Assembly (NCBI GenBank): GCA_001801285.1
Contig: MGXG01000074.1
Coordinates: forward strand, 4,285-17,098
Length of the DNA stretch: 12,814 nt
Direction of reading: 5' to 3'
DNA from: Gammaproteobacteria bacterium GWE2_37_16
GTDB lineage: Bacteria; Pseudomonadota; Gammaproteobacteria; UBA9339
A program made the position numbers and the translations under genes. This document shows positions 1-10,100 of this stretch, one piece after another. How positions within the stretch are numbered: the first letter of the stretch is position 1; every line of letters starts with the position of its first letter. The notes below the pieces were generated by a model that was given only the letters and a program-made list of their open reading frames with translations, did no database searches and was not told where the DNA came from.

Positions 1-28
1 AGCGACAATAAAAAGCTCTATTGTCGCT
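1..28 (-). terminator. Probable terminator of the giant gene (perfect 10-bp hairpin)
   Basis: Positions 1-10 (AGCGACAATA) and 19-28 (TATTGTCGCT) are perfect reverse complements around an 8-nt loop. The hairpin begins 12 nt beyond the stop codon of the giant minus-strand gene, where an intrinsic terminator would sit. Any U-tract for minus-strand transcription would lie before position 1, so it cannot be seen. AT-rich sequence on the plus-strand side means the hairpin could also serve a convergent gene outside the window. Confidence 0.6.
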
Positions 29-40
29 GCTTAGTAAATT

Positions 41-3000
41 TTAATTTAATTGATTCATTTTTGCTGGGTTTTCTTCATGCACTGCCGATGAATCATTAGG
101 TGTATAGCCTAGCGGTGTGCGTTCGAGGGAAGGTACTGGTTTTACAACCTCTTTAACTACCCCACTCTCTGGTGATAATGATTGCCTCACAATTGAAGGT
201 GGTGGCATCTTGCCTCCAAGCCCAGTATATATAGCTCCATACCTAAGCGATTGCCCTGTCTGCAAATCAGGCACACCATCTTTACCAGAAGACGGCACTA
301 TCTCCTGCGCTACTCGTTCAGCCACAACTTCAGAACTAGACAATACTCCAGCAAGTGATAACTGAGGTGCCGCACTAACTACCTCTTTCTTGACCTTTGC
401 TATTCTTATAAACTCTGCATTTGCACTTTCCGCATTTTTCCGCATGTCGTTTAAAAAGGCTTCGCTATTCTGTGCGCGATAACTTCGAGCAAAGAAACTT
501 ACAACTTTCCCAATAAAAGTTCTTCCTCCCGGAGGAAAGGCATCATGTTTAACTGTAAACCACCAATAGTTCTTTCCTAATCCTTTGCAAAGATCTTTCG
601 CCTCAGTTAACAAAGCATTCCTATACCCTTTAGCACTTATTACATCCTGTTTTAGCAAAAACCCAATAAGATCCAACCTTTGCTCTCTTTCTTGACGTAA
701 TTGTTTCACTCCTTCTGGAGTGAACACTGGAGCTGATGAACCTTTTCTTTCTGCAGAGCAAAGAAGCTTATAATGTTGTTCATGAGGCCCAACAGCAACC
801 ATCTTCTGAATTACCTCCACATCAACTTGCTTACTCATCATATGTACCAAAACATACTTACTATCAAAGCTGATACGATTAACAGATTTGTTACGATCCT
901 GAGAATTCAGACAAGAGTGCCGTATATAGAAATCATTTAAAGTGGCACGAAAACCATCAACAAAAGCAGCACATTCTTTATTTTCCGCACCCTTTATTGT
1001 TGACAATTTAGCATCTAAACTTTCTATTGCAGAGGCAGCAAGAATGCGACCATACTTGTGCATGACCCCATGAATCTCACCTGGCGCATGAGGTGTATTA
1101 ACCCTATCAGCTGTAGCCATAGCTGCCACTATCCAGTTAACGAACAGCATGGAAGGGTTCCCATTTTCAACCAACTGGAGAGCCTCTTTTGGTAATAAAA
1201 GCCAAATTATAGGATTCCGCTCACTCCCTTCCCCTTCTTCGATTAATTTTTTCATAACACGCATGATTGTCACAATATCAGCATCCTGCTTACCAACTTC
1301 TGCTTTTTCTAACAAAGCTCTATACTGTAATAAAGCTATCGATCTACCATTCAATGTTTTATAACGATCCGAACCCAAAGTTTTCAATTCGGGAATTTGC
1401 TTATCCAAGTTAGCAACGTTCAATTCAGCCAACATGTTATTTTCAATCGACATACCAAGTGCATTCATACCTGAGACTACGCTAGATACAAAAAGACCCA
1501 ACTCGCTTTTGGTTGTTTGCGCACTGTTATAATGTATAGTAAATTTTTTATTTGCAGCAACAGCATTCTCTAGTGCAGACTTCTGCGCAACCTTTGCAGC
1601 AACAGCCTTCTGCTCAACCTCTAGTGCAGACTTCTGCGCAACCTTTGATGCATCCTGTGAAACCTTCAGTTTAGCCCTCTGTTCCTGTTCAACCTCATTA
1701 GCATCCTTAAGTTTTTGTGTTAGGTCTATTACTTGTTGTTCTATTGTTTTCTTTAACAAATCGAATACCGCATCTAATGCCGTTAACCTACTACTAGCCA
1801 ATGCTTCCTCTTTAACAACACCACTAGCGAGAAGCAAACCCCCAACCGAAAAAGATAGTTTTTCATCTATATCTTGCAGCTCTTGCTGTTGGATACAGTT
1901 GTTAATTTTCGTATCCAAATCTTTAATTTTTTTCGAATTCGTATCGAAATTAAAGAATTCCATTGCCGACTTTAATGCTGCAAGATAAGCCTTAGTTTTT
2001 TGCAAATGGATTTTAAATGCCTGATCACAGAAAATTTCAGGATGTTTACTCATGAAGAATGCCGCTTTACAATTTTTCTTTATTAAATCTGCATCTTTCA
2101 GTGAAACCATTTTTGCAAAAATACCTTCCTTATTTCCCATCAATAAAGCATGTTGCTCGTTAGTAAGCAATAACTCCGCATTACCTTCTTGAGCACTACC
2201 TAATATCCGAATCGCTCCCTCAGCCGAAACCCCACGAACACAGCCGAGCAAGCTATTTTTTACACCCTCATTTACATAATGAAGGTCAACATTAGCAAAT
2301 ATATCCGTCAACAATGAAACTCTATCTTCTCCGTGAAACAGATTCATATAGTTTTCAAGAGCTTCTTTGCTTAATTTACTCAATACTGCTTTTTTATTTA
2401 GATAATCACACAATCTCACCCTACGATTTTTTTCTTCCGAAGAAGCGCCTTTAAACAACTCAATTAACGCTGGTGATTTACTGATCAATTCTAAGTTTTT
2501 GCTAATTTTTTCTAGCTCTTTACCGTCCAATTCAGTAGAAATCTTTTTAAAATTATTAAATACAATTTCCGGAAAGAGACTCTCGCGAATAGCTTTACGA
2601 TTCCCCTGTTTCACCGCCATACTTGCGCCAAATTCTGAAACATTCGCAAAAGCAAATGTGCTCGTATGGAGATCTGCTAGAGGTTGGCGAATTTCAGCAA
2701 CTTGCTCCTGACCCTTAAGTTTATCCAAAAACAACCCTATATTTTGTCCACTTGCATATGCATTTGTCGCCAATTTTACTAGATCATGTCGGTTAGCATC
2801 TAGGGTTTCAGCAGTAAAAACTTCGTCTACATATTTATCTAATAATTTCTGTACTGCCTCATCCCCACCCATCTTTACCTTAATAGACTCAATATTTGTC
2901 AAACATACTGCATATTGCAAATTTATCTCTGCAAGAGATTGGAGTTGCCCTTTTGTGAATTGATTTATAAGTTTTTCACCTAGTGGGGTGTTAAAACAGG

Positions 3001-6000
3001 CTAACCATGCTGCTGGTTGTTGTTTTAAGAGGTCAAAATGTTCCTGATCATTAGAAGCCAAAATAACCGCCAAAATCCCGTACCTGAAATCTGGCATGTC
3101 TATTGTTGTTGCATCGATCACTAATATGTGAGCCAAATCAACAATTGAGACGGTTTTTAGTAATTCGATTATCTTATTATATTTAGCGGTAGCTCCATCT
3201 GATAAGTTATCTTGTGATAAGTTATTTTTTATAAAATAAAGACAGCCAGCATAGATTACACCTCGCTGCTCTTGCTTAACAACCTGCATAAAACTTTCAA
3301 ATGCCTTTGCGGTTAAACTTAAAATTAACTCTTGATCCAAATTCAGATCAGAGTTTAATTTTTCATATAGCGAAGTCTGTTCTTCAGGCTTCAATGTGAC
3401 ACCTTTGTTAACTAAAGAAGTACTAATTTTTTCTAAACGTTGTGCGATATCTTTAGGGCGATTTATAGGATCTTTGGCTAAATCTAAAGTTTTGAATAAA
3501 ATCGGCATAAACGTTTGCGAACGCACAGCTAACTTATTTTCTCTGTGCTCGTCTACAGCGGTATCAACTACGTCACCCAACATAACTCTATGAAAATTAG
3601 GAGTCGTTATAGCAGTTGCCGAAAGCTCTCCTCCGCCAATTCCCATATCTCCTTGTTTAATTTTCTTTAAAAAACCATCTAAAAGTTTATCATCTGCATA
3701 TATGGCAGTAGATAAATTAATAAGTGCCGTACGATCATCGGCATTATCAACAGTTACAACATAACCATCCAGCAATCCAATCCAAAACCCAGCATCCAAC
3801 TTATTTCTCACTTCATCAATCCTTGCTAAAACTGCTGCATATCGCACATTACTTCTTACAAGAGATTGTAGTTGCTCTGATGTGCATTGTTTTATAAGTT
3901 CCATTCCCCTAGTGGTCGGGGTTGCGAATAAAGTCAGCCATGCTCCTGTATTTTGTTGAAAAAGATCAAAATGCGTCTGATTATTGGATGCCAAAATTGT
4001 AGTCAAAAGACCAAGCATAAAAGATTGATCCTTACTATTAGCTTCAATGCTTAAAAGTTGAGCTAGACTTGTGACTGGAACAGTTTTAAGTATCTCTTTT
4101 AACTTTTCCGCCAGTGTTGGTTGAGCACCTAATAATTGCAAATATCTCACTATGATTGGCGCTAAATCCTGTTTGCCTTCTCGCAACTTAATAAACAATG
4201 TTTGCAATAAACTTAACGGCGCACGTTCAATTAACGTGACATTTTGTACAAAGGTAGCTAACGATGCTAAATTTTGCCTATCTGGTTTTACAATTCCTAC
4301 CAATGATGTAACAAAAAATACTAATTTATTCAATAATGCTTCCTCCATAGCCCCTGGCTTTATGAAGCGACTCAAATAAAAATCTCTTATATTCAGCAAA
4401 TTAACTTGGCCTTCACGCCAGCTGTCTATTAAGGAAAATAATTCTTGCTGAGTCAGCTGCGGCAACCTAATAACCACATTAAAGTCAGTTAAACAACCTA
4501 CTAACTCAGTTGCTTGCTCATCTTTAATGTTATCCCTAACTTCTTTAGACGAAGCTAAAAGCTCAGTATCTTTAACTAATTTAACAACTTGATCAGATGT
4601 CAAATCTGACCTCTTAAGCTGTTCTAATTTATTCAACAAAACTTCAGCGCAATGTTTAAAAATAACTTTACGAACGACATCTTTAGCTGCCTCAGATCGT
4701 TGATATTTCTCAGCCCCCAGATTAGCAATATCACCATAAATCACAGCATGCAATACTGCTATAGGCACATAAGAAGAAGCTGCTGCCTGATCTTTTTTGG
4801 TCAAATCCATTATTTGATCGATAGGAATTTCGGGTAGGCTTAATTTGGCTATTTCTGCTAATTTATCAAGCTCGGGCTTTTGTTCTGCAGATGTTTTAAG
4901 AATGTCACTATCGCGAAATTTTTGGATATGATTACCCAATATATCTATGCAACCCTGCGCACCTAATACACTGCGTAAATTTTCATTGTTTAAAATTGCC
5001 AAAGCGCACTTATCATCTTTTTGTGCTAAAGTATTCAGCTGTGTAACTATTTCAACCTTACCTTGAACCGATGATGCAAAATCCTTGTCTTTACCACCAA
5101 ACCAAGATAAAAACGCAGATAAATCAATTTTATCGAGAACCTTAGCTTCGCTAAGTTTATTAAACATTAGAAAACGAGTTGTTGCTGAAACCAGAGATAA
5201 CGTTTGATTATCAATCAAAATGGATTTCTCTATACTTTCTCTTATTGCTACTCGCTCAGCGTCAGTTTTATTAGGAAAAACCTTATCTAAACCAAAATAC
5301 AAGCGACAAAAACCAATTAAGGCCGCCCCAGTGCCTTTTTGTGATAACAGGCTTGTCGGGTGGTTTAATCCCTGCTGCATTGAAGTAATAAATTTTTGTG
5401 TATAATCGGCCACCTTGAGGTAATTATCATGGGATAATGCCAATAAAATTGATTCCAAATAAACTACATGTTTGTTTTCTCTTTTTTCAGCAACTTTATC
5501 TAGCACTAGATAAGCGCTTTCAGTGCCCATTATCGATTTTATCAAACGTATAGGTAATTGTTGTTTTAAAACTGCCTCAGCCACATACCCAATAAGTGCA
5601 TCCTCTGTTTCCTTTGGGTCAGCTTGAACCGCGCGCGCCACAACCACCAATTTTCTTAAAAAATCTTGCTGTCCTTCTGCAGTATTAAAAACAAAAATGG
5701 ATTTATCCCTGATAAAGTTTAGAAGAATTTTCCGAATGTCATATAAACAAAATGAGCCCGCATTTTCGATAGTGTCACCACTCAAAAAGCCCACAATATT
5801 ATGCTCTAATAACGAGAGCTCCCAACCTTCACTAGTAGAATTATAAACTATTGTCAATGCAACTTTCTGATAAATAGATTTTTTAAGTGTCTCCGAACAA
5901 TTTGTGTTCAAAAGTATTTCTCTACACTCTTTAAAAAAAGCTACTATTGTTTCTTTTCTCGCGGTAGGATCTTGTGGATTAGCTTGTTGCTCTGACCTAA

Positions 6001-6697
6001 ATTCTTCTGCGGCCTTGGAAAATTGACGGTCTAATTTGATACCATTCACAAATTTAGATAAAGCGGATGGAATATTATTTTTTCCAACTTTCACTTCGAC
6101 AGAATCCCAGTTAGCCAAAATTTGCGTCCCCGATTGACCTGTTTTTGCAAGATAGTCGCTTAGCTTATCCAACCTAGCCGACATATATGGCTCAAGAAAA
6201 AACTTTTTTAGCTGAGCCTTGCCCTTATCAACAAGCTGCTGATCTCTACTGGAAATATTTGCCAAAATACGCTCCAGAGAAAGAAAACAAGCATACAGTA
6301 CTAAATTATTATCATTGTACTTCTCTGGTAAACTAGATAAATATATCAAAATGCTTTCTTGTTTTTGAAAACCCTGTATATTTTTTGCATATCTTAACGC
6401 TTCTGACTGCTGTTTTTCATCTTTTGAATTTAACAACCCTAGCTTAGAGCTAATTTGACTTAAATAAGTTTCTGCGGAAGTTTTTTTAGCTGATTCATTA
6501 CTTTCTGCACTTGAGATAGCATCCAACAGATCATCTAAAAAACTTCTCTTTTCAGGTGAAGCAGAGTCTTGTTCTGTCTGTTTAGGAGCGTTTGCTTGGT
6601 TATCCACATCAAGTTGACCTGGTTTAAAACCAACCGCAAGGCTATTATCAGGATTTGATATAGGTATCGGACTTACTACTGTATTTTCACCAGACAT
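41..6697 (-). CDS. Giant 2218-residue helical protein of unknown function
   Basis: I do not recognise the family. The ATG at 6695-6697 follows a good Shine-Dalgarno (AAAGAGGTG, rc of 6702-6710) by four bases, and the frame is open for 6.6 kb, so the gene is real and under selection. No signal peptide or transmembrane segment is visible, so the product is cytosolic or exported by a route that needs no Sec signal. Residues 1-50 are polar and probably disordered. The rest looks almost wholly alpha-helical with many Leu/Ile-spaced helices, possibly an alpha-solenoid. Residues about 797-1090 and 1093-1400 are divergent copies of one block. Residues about 1640-1718 are a Lys/Glu/Gln/Ala-rich coiled coil with a 17-residue tandem duplication. 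Residues about 2040-2075 are aromatic and basic (YWWF, then FPPGGRTFIGK). From about 2095 the tail is rich in Ser, Pro and Val. No catalytic motif is apparent. Size, helicity and tail would suit a secreted effector or a large scaffold protein; both are guesses. Confidence 0.9.
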   Translation of the reverse strand: MSGENTVVSPIPISNPDNSLAVGFKPGQLDVDNQANAPKQTEQDSASPEKRSFLDDLLDAISSAESNESAKKTSAETYLSQISSKLGLLNSKDEKQQSEALRYAKNIQGFQKQESILIYLSSLPEKYNDNNLVLYACFLSLERILANISSRDQQLVDKGKAQLKKFFLEPYMSARLDKLSDYLAKTGQSGTQILANWDSVEVKVGKNNIPSALSKFVNGIKLDRQFSKAAEEFRSEQQANPQDPTARKETIVAFFKECREILLNTNCSETLKKSIYQKVALTIVYNSTSEGWELSLLEHNIVGFLSGDTIENAGSFCLYDIRKILLNFIRDKSIFVFNTAEGQQDFLRKLVVVARAVQADPKETEDALIGYVAEAVLKQQLPIRLIKSIMGTESAYLVLDKVAEKRENKHVVYLESILLALSHDNYLKVADYTQKFITSMQQGLNHPTSLLSQKGTGAALIGFCRLYFGLDKVFPNKTDAERVAIRESIEKSILIDNQTLSLVSATTRFLMFNKLSEAKVLDKIDLSAFLSWFGGKDKDFASSVQGKVEIVTQLNTLAQKDDKCALAILNNENLRSVLGAQGCIDILGNHIQKFRDSDILKTSAEQKPELDKLAEIAKLSLPEIPIDQIMDLTKKDQAAASSYVPIAVLHAVIYGDIANLGAEKYQRSEAAKDVVRKVIFKHCAEVLLNKLEQLKRSDLTSDQVVKLVKDTELLASSKEVRDNIKDEQATELVGCLTDFNVVIRLPQLTQQELFSLIDSWREGQVNLLNIRDFYLSRFIKPGAMEEALLNKLVFFVTSLVGIVKPDRQNLASLATFVQNVTLIERAPLSLLQTLFIKLREGKQDLAPIIVRYLQLLGAQPTLAEKLKEILKTVPVTSLAQLLSIEANSKDQSFMLGLLTTILASNNQTHFDLFQQNTGAWLTLFATPTTRGMELIKQCTSEQLQSLVRSNVRYAAVLARIDEVRNKLDAGFWIGLLDGYVVTVDNADDRTALINLSTAIYADDKLLDGFLKKIKQGDMGIGGGELSATAITTPNFHRVMLGDVVDTAVDEHRENKLAVRSQTFMPILFKTLDLAKDPINRPKDIAQRLEKISTSLVNKGVTLKPEEQTSLYEKLNSDLNLDQELILSLTAKAFESFMQVVKQEQRGVIYAGCLYFIKNNLSQDNLSDGATAKYNKIIELLKTVSIVDLAHILVIDATTIDMPDFRYGILAVILASNDQEHFDLLKQQPAAWLACFNTPLGEKLINQFTKGQLQSLAEINLQYAVCLTNIESIKVKMGGDEAVQKLLDKYVDEVFTAETLDANRHDLVKLATNAYASGQNIGLFLDKLKGQEQVAEIRQPLADLHTSTFAFANVSEFGASMAVKQGNRKAIRESLFPEIVFNNFKKISTELDGKELEKISKNLELISKSPALIELFKGASSEEKNRRVRLCDYLNKKAVLSKLSKEALENYMNLFHGEDRVSLLTDIFANVDLHYVNEGVKNSLLGCVRGVSAEGAIRILGSAQEGNAELLLTNEQHALLMGNKEGIFAKMVSLKDADLIKKNCKAAFFMSKHPEIFCDQAFKIHLQKTKAYLAALKSAMEFFNFDTNSKKIKDLDTKINNCIQQQELQDIDEKLSFSVGGLLLASGVVKEEALASSRLTALDAVFDLLKKTIEQQVIDLTQKLKDANEVEQEQRAKLKVSQDASKVAQKSALEVEQKAVAAKVAQKSALENAVAANKKFTIHYNSAQTTKSELGLFVSSVVSGMNALGMSIENNMLAELNVANLDKQIPELKTLGSDRYKTLNGRSIALLQYRALLEKAEVGKQDADIVTIMRVMKKLIEEGEGSERNPIIWLLLPKEALQLVENGNPSMLFVNWIVAAMATADRVNTPHAPGEIHGVMHKYGRILAASAIESLDAKLSTIKGAENKECAAFVDGFRATLNDFYIRHSCLNSQDRNKSVNRISFDSKYVLVHMMSKQVDVEVIQKMVAVGPHEQHYKLLCSAERKGSSAPVFTPEGVKQLRQEREQRLDLIGFLLKQDVISAKGYRNALLTEAKDLCKGLGKNYWWFTVKHDAFPPGGRTFIGKVVSFFARSYRAQNSEAFLNDMRKNAESANAEFIRIAKVKKEVVSAAPQLSLAGVLSSSEVVAERVAQEIVPSSGKDGVPDLQTGQSLRYGAIYTGLGGKMPPPSIVRQSLSPESGVVKEVVKPVPSLERTPLGYTPNDSSAVHEENPAKMNQLN
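1568..1647 (-). repeat. 29-bp exact direct repeat, 51-bp period, in the coiled coil
   Basis: Positions 1568-1596 and 1619-1647 are identical over 29 bases, offset by 51 bases (17 codons), so the reading frame is kept. The encoded unit is KVAQKSALE, at about residues 1684 and 1701. Exact identity at DNA level, unlike the old 300-residue repeat, points to a recent slippage or tandem duplication that lengthened the coiled coil. Confidence 0.9.
2498..3421 (-). repeat. Internal protein repeat, copy B (residues about 1093-1400)
   Basis: This is the second copy of the block, directly following copy A. It has TSLV at 1093, ILASNDQEHFDL from 1212 and LQSLAEINLQYAVCL after that. The offset between copies grows from 296 to 311 residues, so about 15 residues were inserted in the first part of copy B. 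DNA identity is now low except at the landmarks, pointing to an old duplication. Confidence 0.75.
3422..4309 (-). repeat. Internal protein repeat, copy A (residues about 797-1090)
   Basis: This part of the giant gene encodes the first copy of a block of about 300 residues. Landmarks are TSLV at 797, ILASNNQTHFDL from 901, and LQSLVRSNVRYAAVL shortly after. The same landmarks recur in order in copy B. The outer boundaries are approximate because similarity fades at the ends. Confidence 0.75.
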
Positions 6698-7115
6698 AAA
6701 ACACCTCTTTATTTGTTATGAATTTTATTTTAGTAACATTTTTAAAAAAAATCCTTGCAAAAACTTATAAATCAACTAAAGTACGCAGCGTTACGTGGTT
6801 TTATCTAAGAACTATATACAAAATCTATTACTCCATATAAACAATTCTAGCAGATGATTCTTAAAATAGCCTTACTTGATTGAAAAAATTTTCAAATCAA
6901 ATATTTCAATTAAATTAATAGCGTTATAACTTCGTATCCACAGTCCAATTCCGTAGCCGCAGGTCCGTAGCCGCAGGCTTTAGCCTGCGTAGCTGAAACG
7001 TGCCGAACAAAACACGCAGGCTAAAGCCTGCGGCTACGGACTTTGAGCATCATCGACCGTGCAGGCTAAAGAGTTAATAAGCATAAGCTAAAGCCTGCGG
7101 CTACGAAAACTACTG
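6698..7115. other. Intergenic region: giant-gene leader plus REP-like island
   Basis: This 418-bp stretch holds no convincing gene. The half next to the giant gene (6698-6950) is very AT-rich and should carry its promoter, but I find no hexamer pair with correct spacing. The nearest candidate, TTGCAA (6755-6760) with an AT-rich -10-like stretch near 6727-6736, is weak. An imperfect hairpin lies at 6876-6900 (TTGATTGAAAA against TTTTCAAATCAA, one bulge, two-base loop). The other half is the GC-rich palindrome island listed separately. Confidence 0.6.
6951..7105. repeat. REP-like palindromic repeat island
   Basis: A GC-rich island in AT-rich surroundings, built from full and partial copies of one motif with core GCAGGCT-TT-AGCCTGC. 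Positions 6964-6990 and 7014-7040 form a perfect 27-bp inverted repeat with a 23-nt spacer, and each arm holds its own small hairpin. Position 6951 starts a partial direct copy (CCGTAGCCGCAGG at 6951-6963 and again at 6965-6977). A truncated piece lies at 7061-7071, and a 19-base copy (GCTAAAGCCTGCGGCTACG) at 7087-7105. Such paired palindromes resemble REP/BIME elements, which are spread by RAYT (IS200-like) transposases in other genomes. The island starts 10 nt after the pump stop codon, so its RNA may also protect or end the efflux mRNA. Confidence 0.85.
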
Positions 7116-10100
7116 TTACATTACAAGATCGCGACGACTCTTTTTTTCCGCCAAATATGTATACATGGTTGGTATAATGAAAAGCGTAAAAACCGTACCG
7201 ATCAGCATCCCACCAACCACGACCCAGCCAATTTGTTGTCGACTGATTGCGCCAGCACCACTTGCAAAAGCTAATGGCAAAGCTCCTAAAACCATCGCCC
7301 CCGTAGTCATCAAAATCGGGCGTAAACGAATACTTGCCGCCTCGACAATCGCTTCGTGTATACTCCTACCTTCTTCCTGCAATTGATTAGCAAATTCAAC
7401 CATCAAAATACCGTGTTTTGAGATCAATCCAATCAACGTCACAATACCAATTTCAGAATAAATATTTAAAGTACCGTGAATGAACCATAATGCCAGCATT
7501 GCCCCAAAAGTTGAAAGCGGAATACTGAACATAACCACAAACGGATCGCGAAAACTTTCAAACTGCGCTGCAAGCACAAGAAAAATAAAAATAATGGCAA
7601 AACCAAAAGTAACACCCATCGCGCCACTAGCTTGCATGAATTGTCGAGACTGCCCGCTATAATCGATTTTAATATTGGGCGCAATTTGTCGCACCTGTTT
7701 TTCAATATAATCCAGCGCTTGCCCCATAGTGTAACCCGGCAACAAACTCGCCGTAATCGTTGCTGTACGCAGTTGTTGGAAATGATTTAAACTATTAGGT
7801 CCTATACTATCTTTGATCGTCACCAAATTCGACAAGGGCACAAGATCACCGCTTGCTGTGCGTAATTGCAAATTATTTATAATATCAGGCCGATTGCGAT
7901 ATTGCTGATCGAGCTCAGGAATAACATCATAACTACGTCCAGAAATAGTAAAATGCGTTTGTATGCCTTCACTAAAACCAAGAGTGATCGCGTTAGCAAT
8001 ATCCATTGCAGATATACCTAAATCTCCGGCTTTACTGCGATCGATACTAATATCCAACTGCGGTTTATCCAGTTTTAAATCAGAATCGATATTAATAATG
8101 GCAGGATTAGCTTTGATGGCAAGCATGATTTTCTGCACCGCCTGATTCAAATCCAGAAAACTGCCCATGGTTTGTAAAGCAATAGAAATAGGCTGAGTCG
8201 ACGCCGAACCTGGTAAGGTGAAAGGGTTCATCGGAAAAGCGTTAATACCCGGAATAGCTAAAAATTGCATGATGGTACTACCAATAATCTGGTCAACAGT
8301 ACGCGTACGCTCCGACCATGACTTTAAAGCCACAAATGACATGGCTTTATTAACATCGCCGGCACCATTGATAATACCGTAATGCAAAGTTTCAGGAATA
8401 TTACTATAAATTGCCGGCAATTTGTCGGTATATTTCTCTGTATAGCTAATATTCGCCGAGGAAGGTCCTGATGCAGCGACAAAAATAAACCCAAGATCTT
8501 CGGCTGGCGCTAATTCACTGGGAATAAAATGAAATAACGTATAGCAAGCCAGCAAAACCGCGCCTACGACAATAAGTACTATTTTACGCACGCAAAGCAC
8601 ACGCTCGAGAAACCTGCGATATAAAGCCATTAACCGACCGGAAAAAATATCTATCGATTTTGCAAACTTTCCCTCCAAAACATTGGCATTCATAACTTTA
8701 GAACACATCATGGGCGATAAAGTTAAAGCGATAAAACCCGAAATAATAACGGCACTCGCTAAAGTAAAAGCAAATTCCTTAAACAACGCTCCTGTCAAAC
8801 CACTCATAAAGCCAATTGGAGCATAAACTGCCGCCAAAGTTAAAGTCATGGAAATAATGGCAAACTGAATCTCACGCGCGCCAATTAATGCTGCCTCCAA
8901 AGGTTTTTTTCCTTCGGCAATATGACGATGAATATTTTCCGAAACGACAATAGCATCATCAACCACCATACCAATTGCCAAAACCAGTGCCAAAAAAGTT
9001 AGAGTATTTAAACTATAACCCATAGCCAACATAATGCCGCAAACCCCAATAATTGAAAGCGGTATAGCCACAACCGGCACCAACAAAACTCGCCATGAAC
9101 CAAGAAACAAAAACACTACCGCAATAACAAAAATGACCGCTTCGACAATAGTTTTCTTCACTTCGACGATTGATTCTGCAATATATTTTGATGAGTCTTG
9201 TATTAAAAAATAACTCATACCCGCTGGCATATTGGCTTTTAACTTTTCCAAATAGCTGTTGATAGCTACTGAAACATCAAGCGGATTGGCATTAGATTGA
9301 GGGGTAACCGCGACCACAACTCCATCTTTACCGTCAACAACCACCGAAACGTCAGTGATAGCGGAGCCAAGCTCAGCACGTCCAATATCGCGAATACGCG
9401 TCAATTGTCCATTATTATTAATTAAAACCAAAGAGTTAAATTGCTGCGCCGTTGCTAAATCGGAAATAGTATTGACACTATAAGATTGTAAGTTAGTCTT
9501 AACCACACCTGATGGCGACTGTAAATTCCCCATATTTAAACCGGAAATAACATCACTGGCAGTAATATTGCGCGCCGCCATGGCATAAGGATCAAGCCAA
9601 ATACGCATTCCATATTTGTGCGCCGACCAAACTTGTGCATCACCAACCCCTGACAAAACCTGCATTTGTGGCTGTACCACGCGATACAAATAATCCGTCA
9701 AATCTTCGCCCCCCATACGATCGCTACTAAAACTTATGTACATAGTAGGATTAGCATTTGGGTCTTGTTTATCTATAACTGGATCATAGACATCTTTAGG
9801 CAATAACCAACGAACTGATGAGACTTTGTTGCTAATATCGGTAATAGCCGTATTTAAGTCATAACCTAAATTAAAATAGATCGTGATTGTACTCACCCCA
9901 TACGCACTAGATGAAGTGATATAGTCAATGCCATCAACACCAGCAATAGCATTTTCAATTGGGGTGGTAACAAATCCTTCCATTAAGGATGCAGACGCAC
10001 CTGTATAGGCAGTAGTTACAGTTACTGTTGAAGCACTAATGTTAGGCCATTCGCGTACAGTTAAAGCAAAGTAAGAACGAATTCCAATCAGCAAAATTAT

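Noticed and set aside
117..5405. Several plus-strand open frames of 60-82 codons inside the giant gene
   Set aside because: They lie antisense to a 2218-codon frame, have no ribosome binding site or recognisable protein features, and are expected by chance opposite a long gene.
6876..6900. Intrinsic terminator of the efflux operon
   Set aside because: The stem is AT-only apart from two pairs, has a two-base loop and a bulge, and is not followed by a U-run on the minus strand.
6951..7105. CRISPR array
   Set aside because: The repeats are inverted, of uneven length and unevenly spaced, with no regular spacers; a palindromic REP-like island fits better.
6951..7105. Insertion sequence ends
   Set aside because: No transposase frame lies between or beside the inverted arms, and the 23-nt spacer is far too short.
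7165..8145. Short plus- and minus-strand open frames inside the RND pump gene
   Set aside because: The RND protein is recognisable throughout this interval; these frames are shadows, including the minus-strand 79-codon frame at 7466-7705, whose hydrophobicity reflects the overlapping transmembrane segments.
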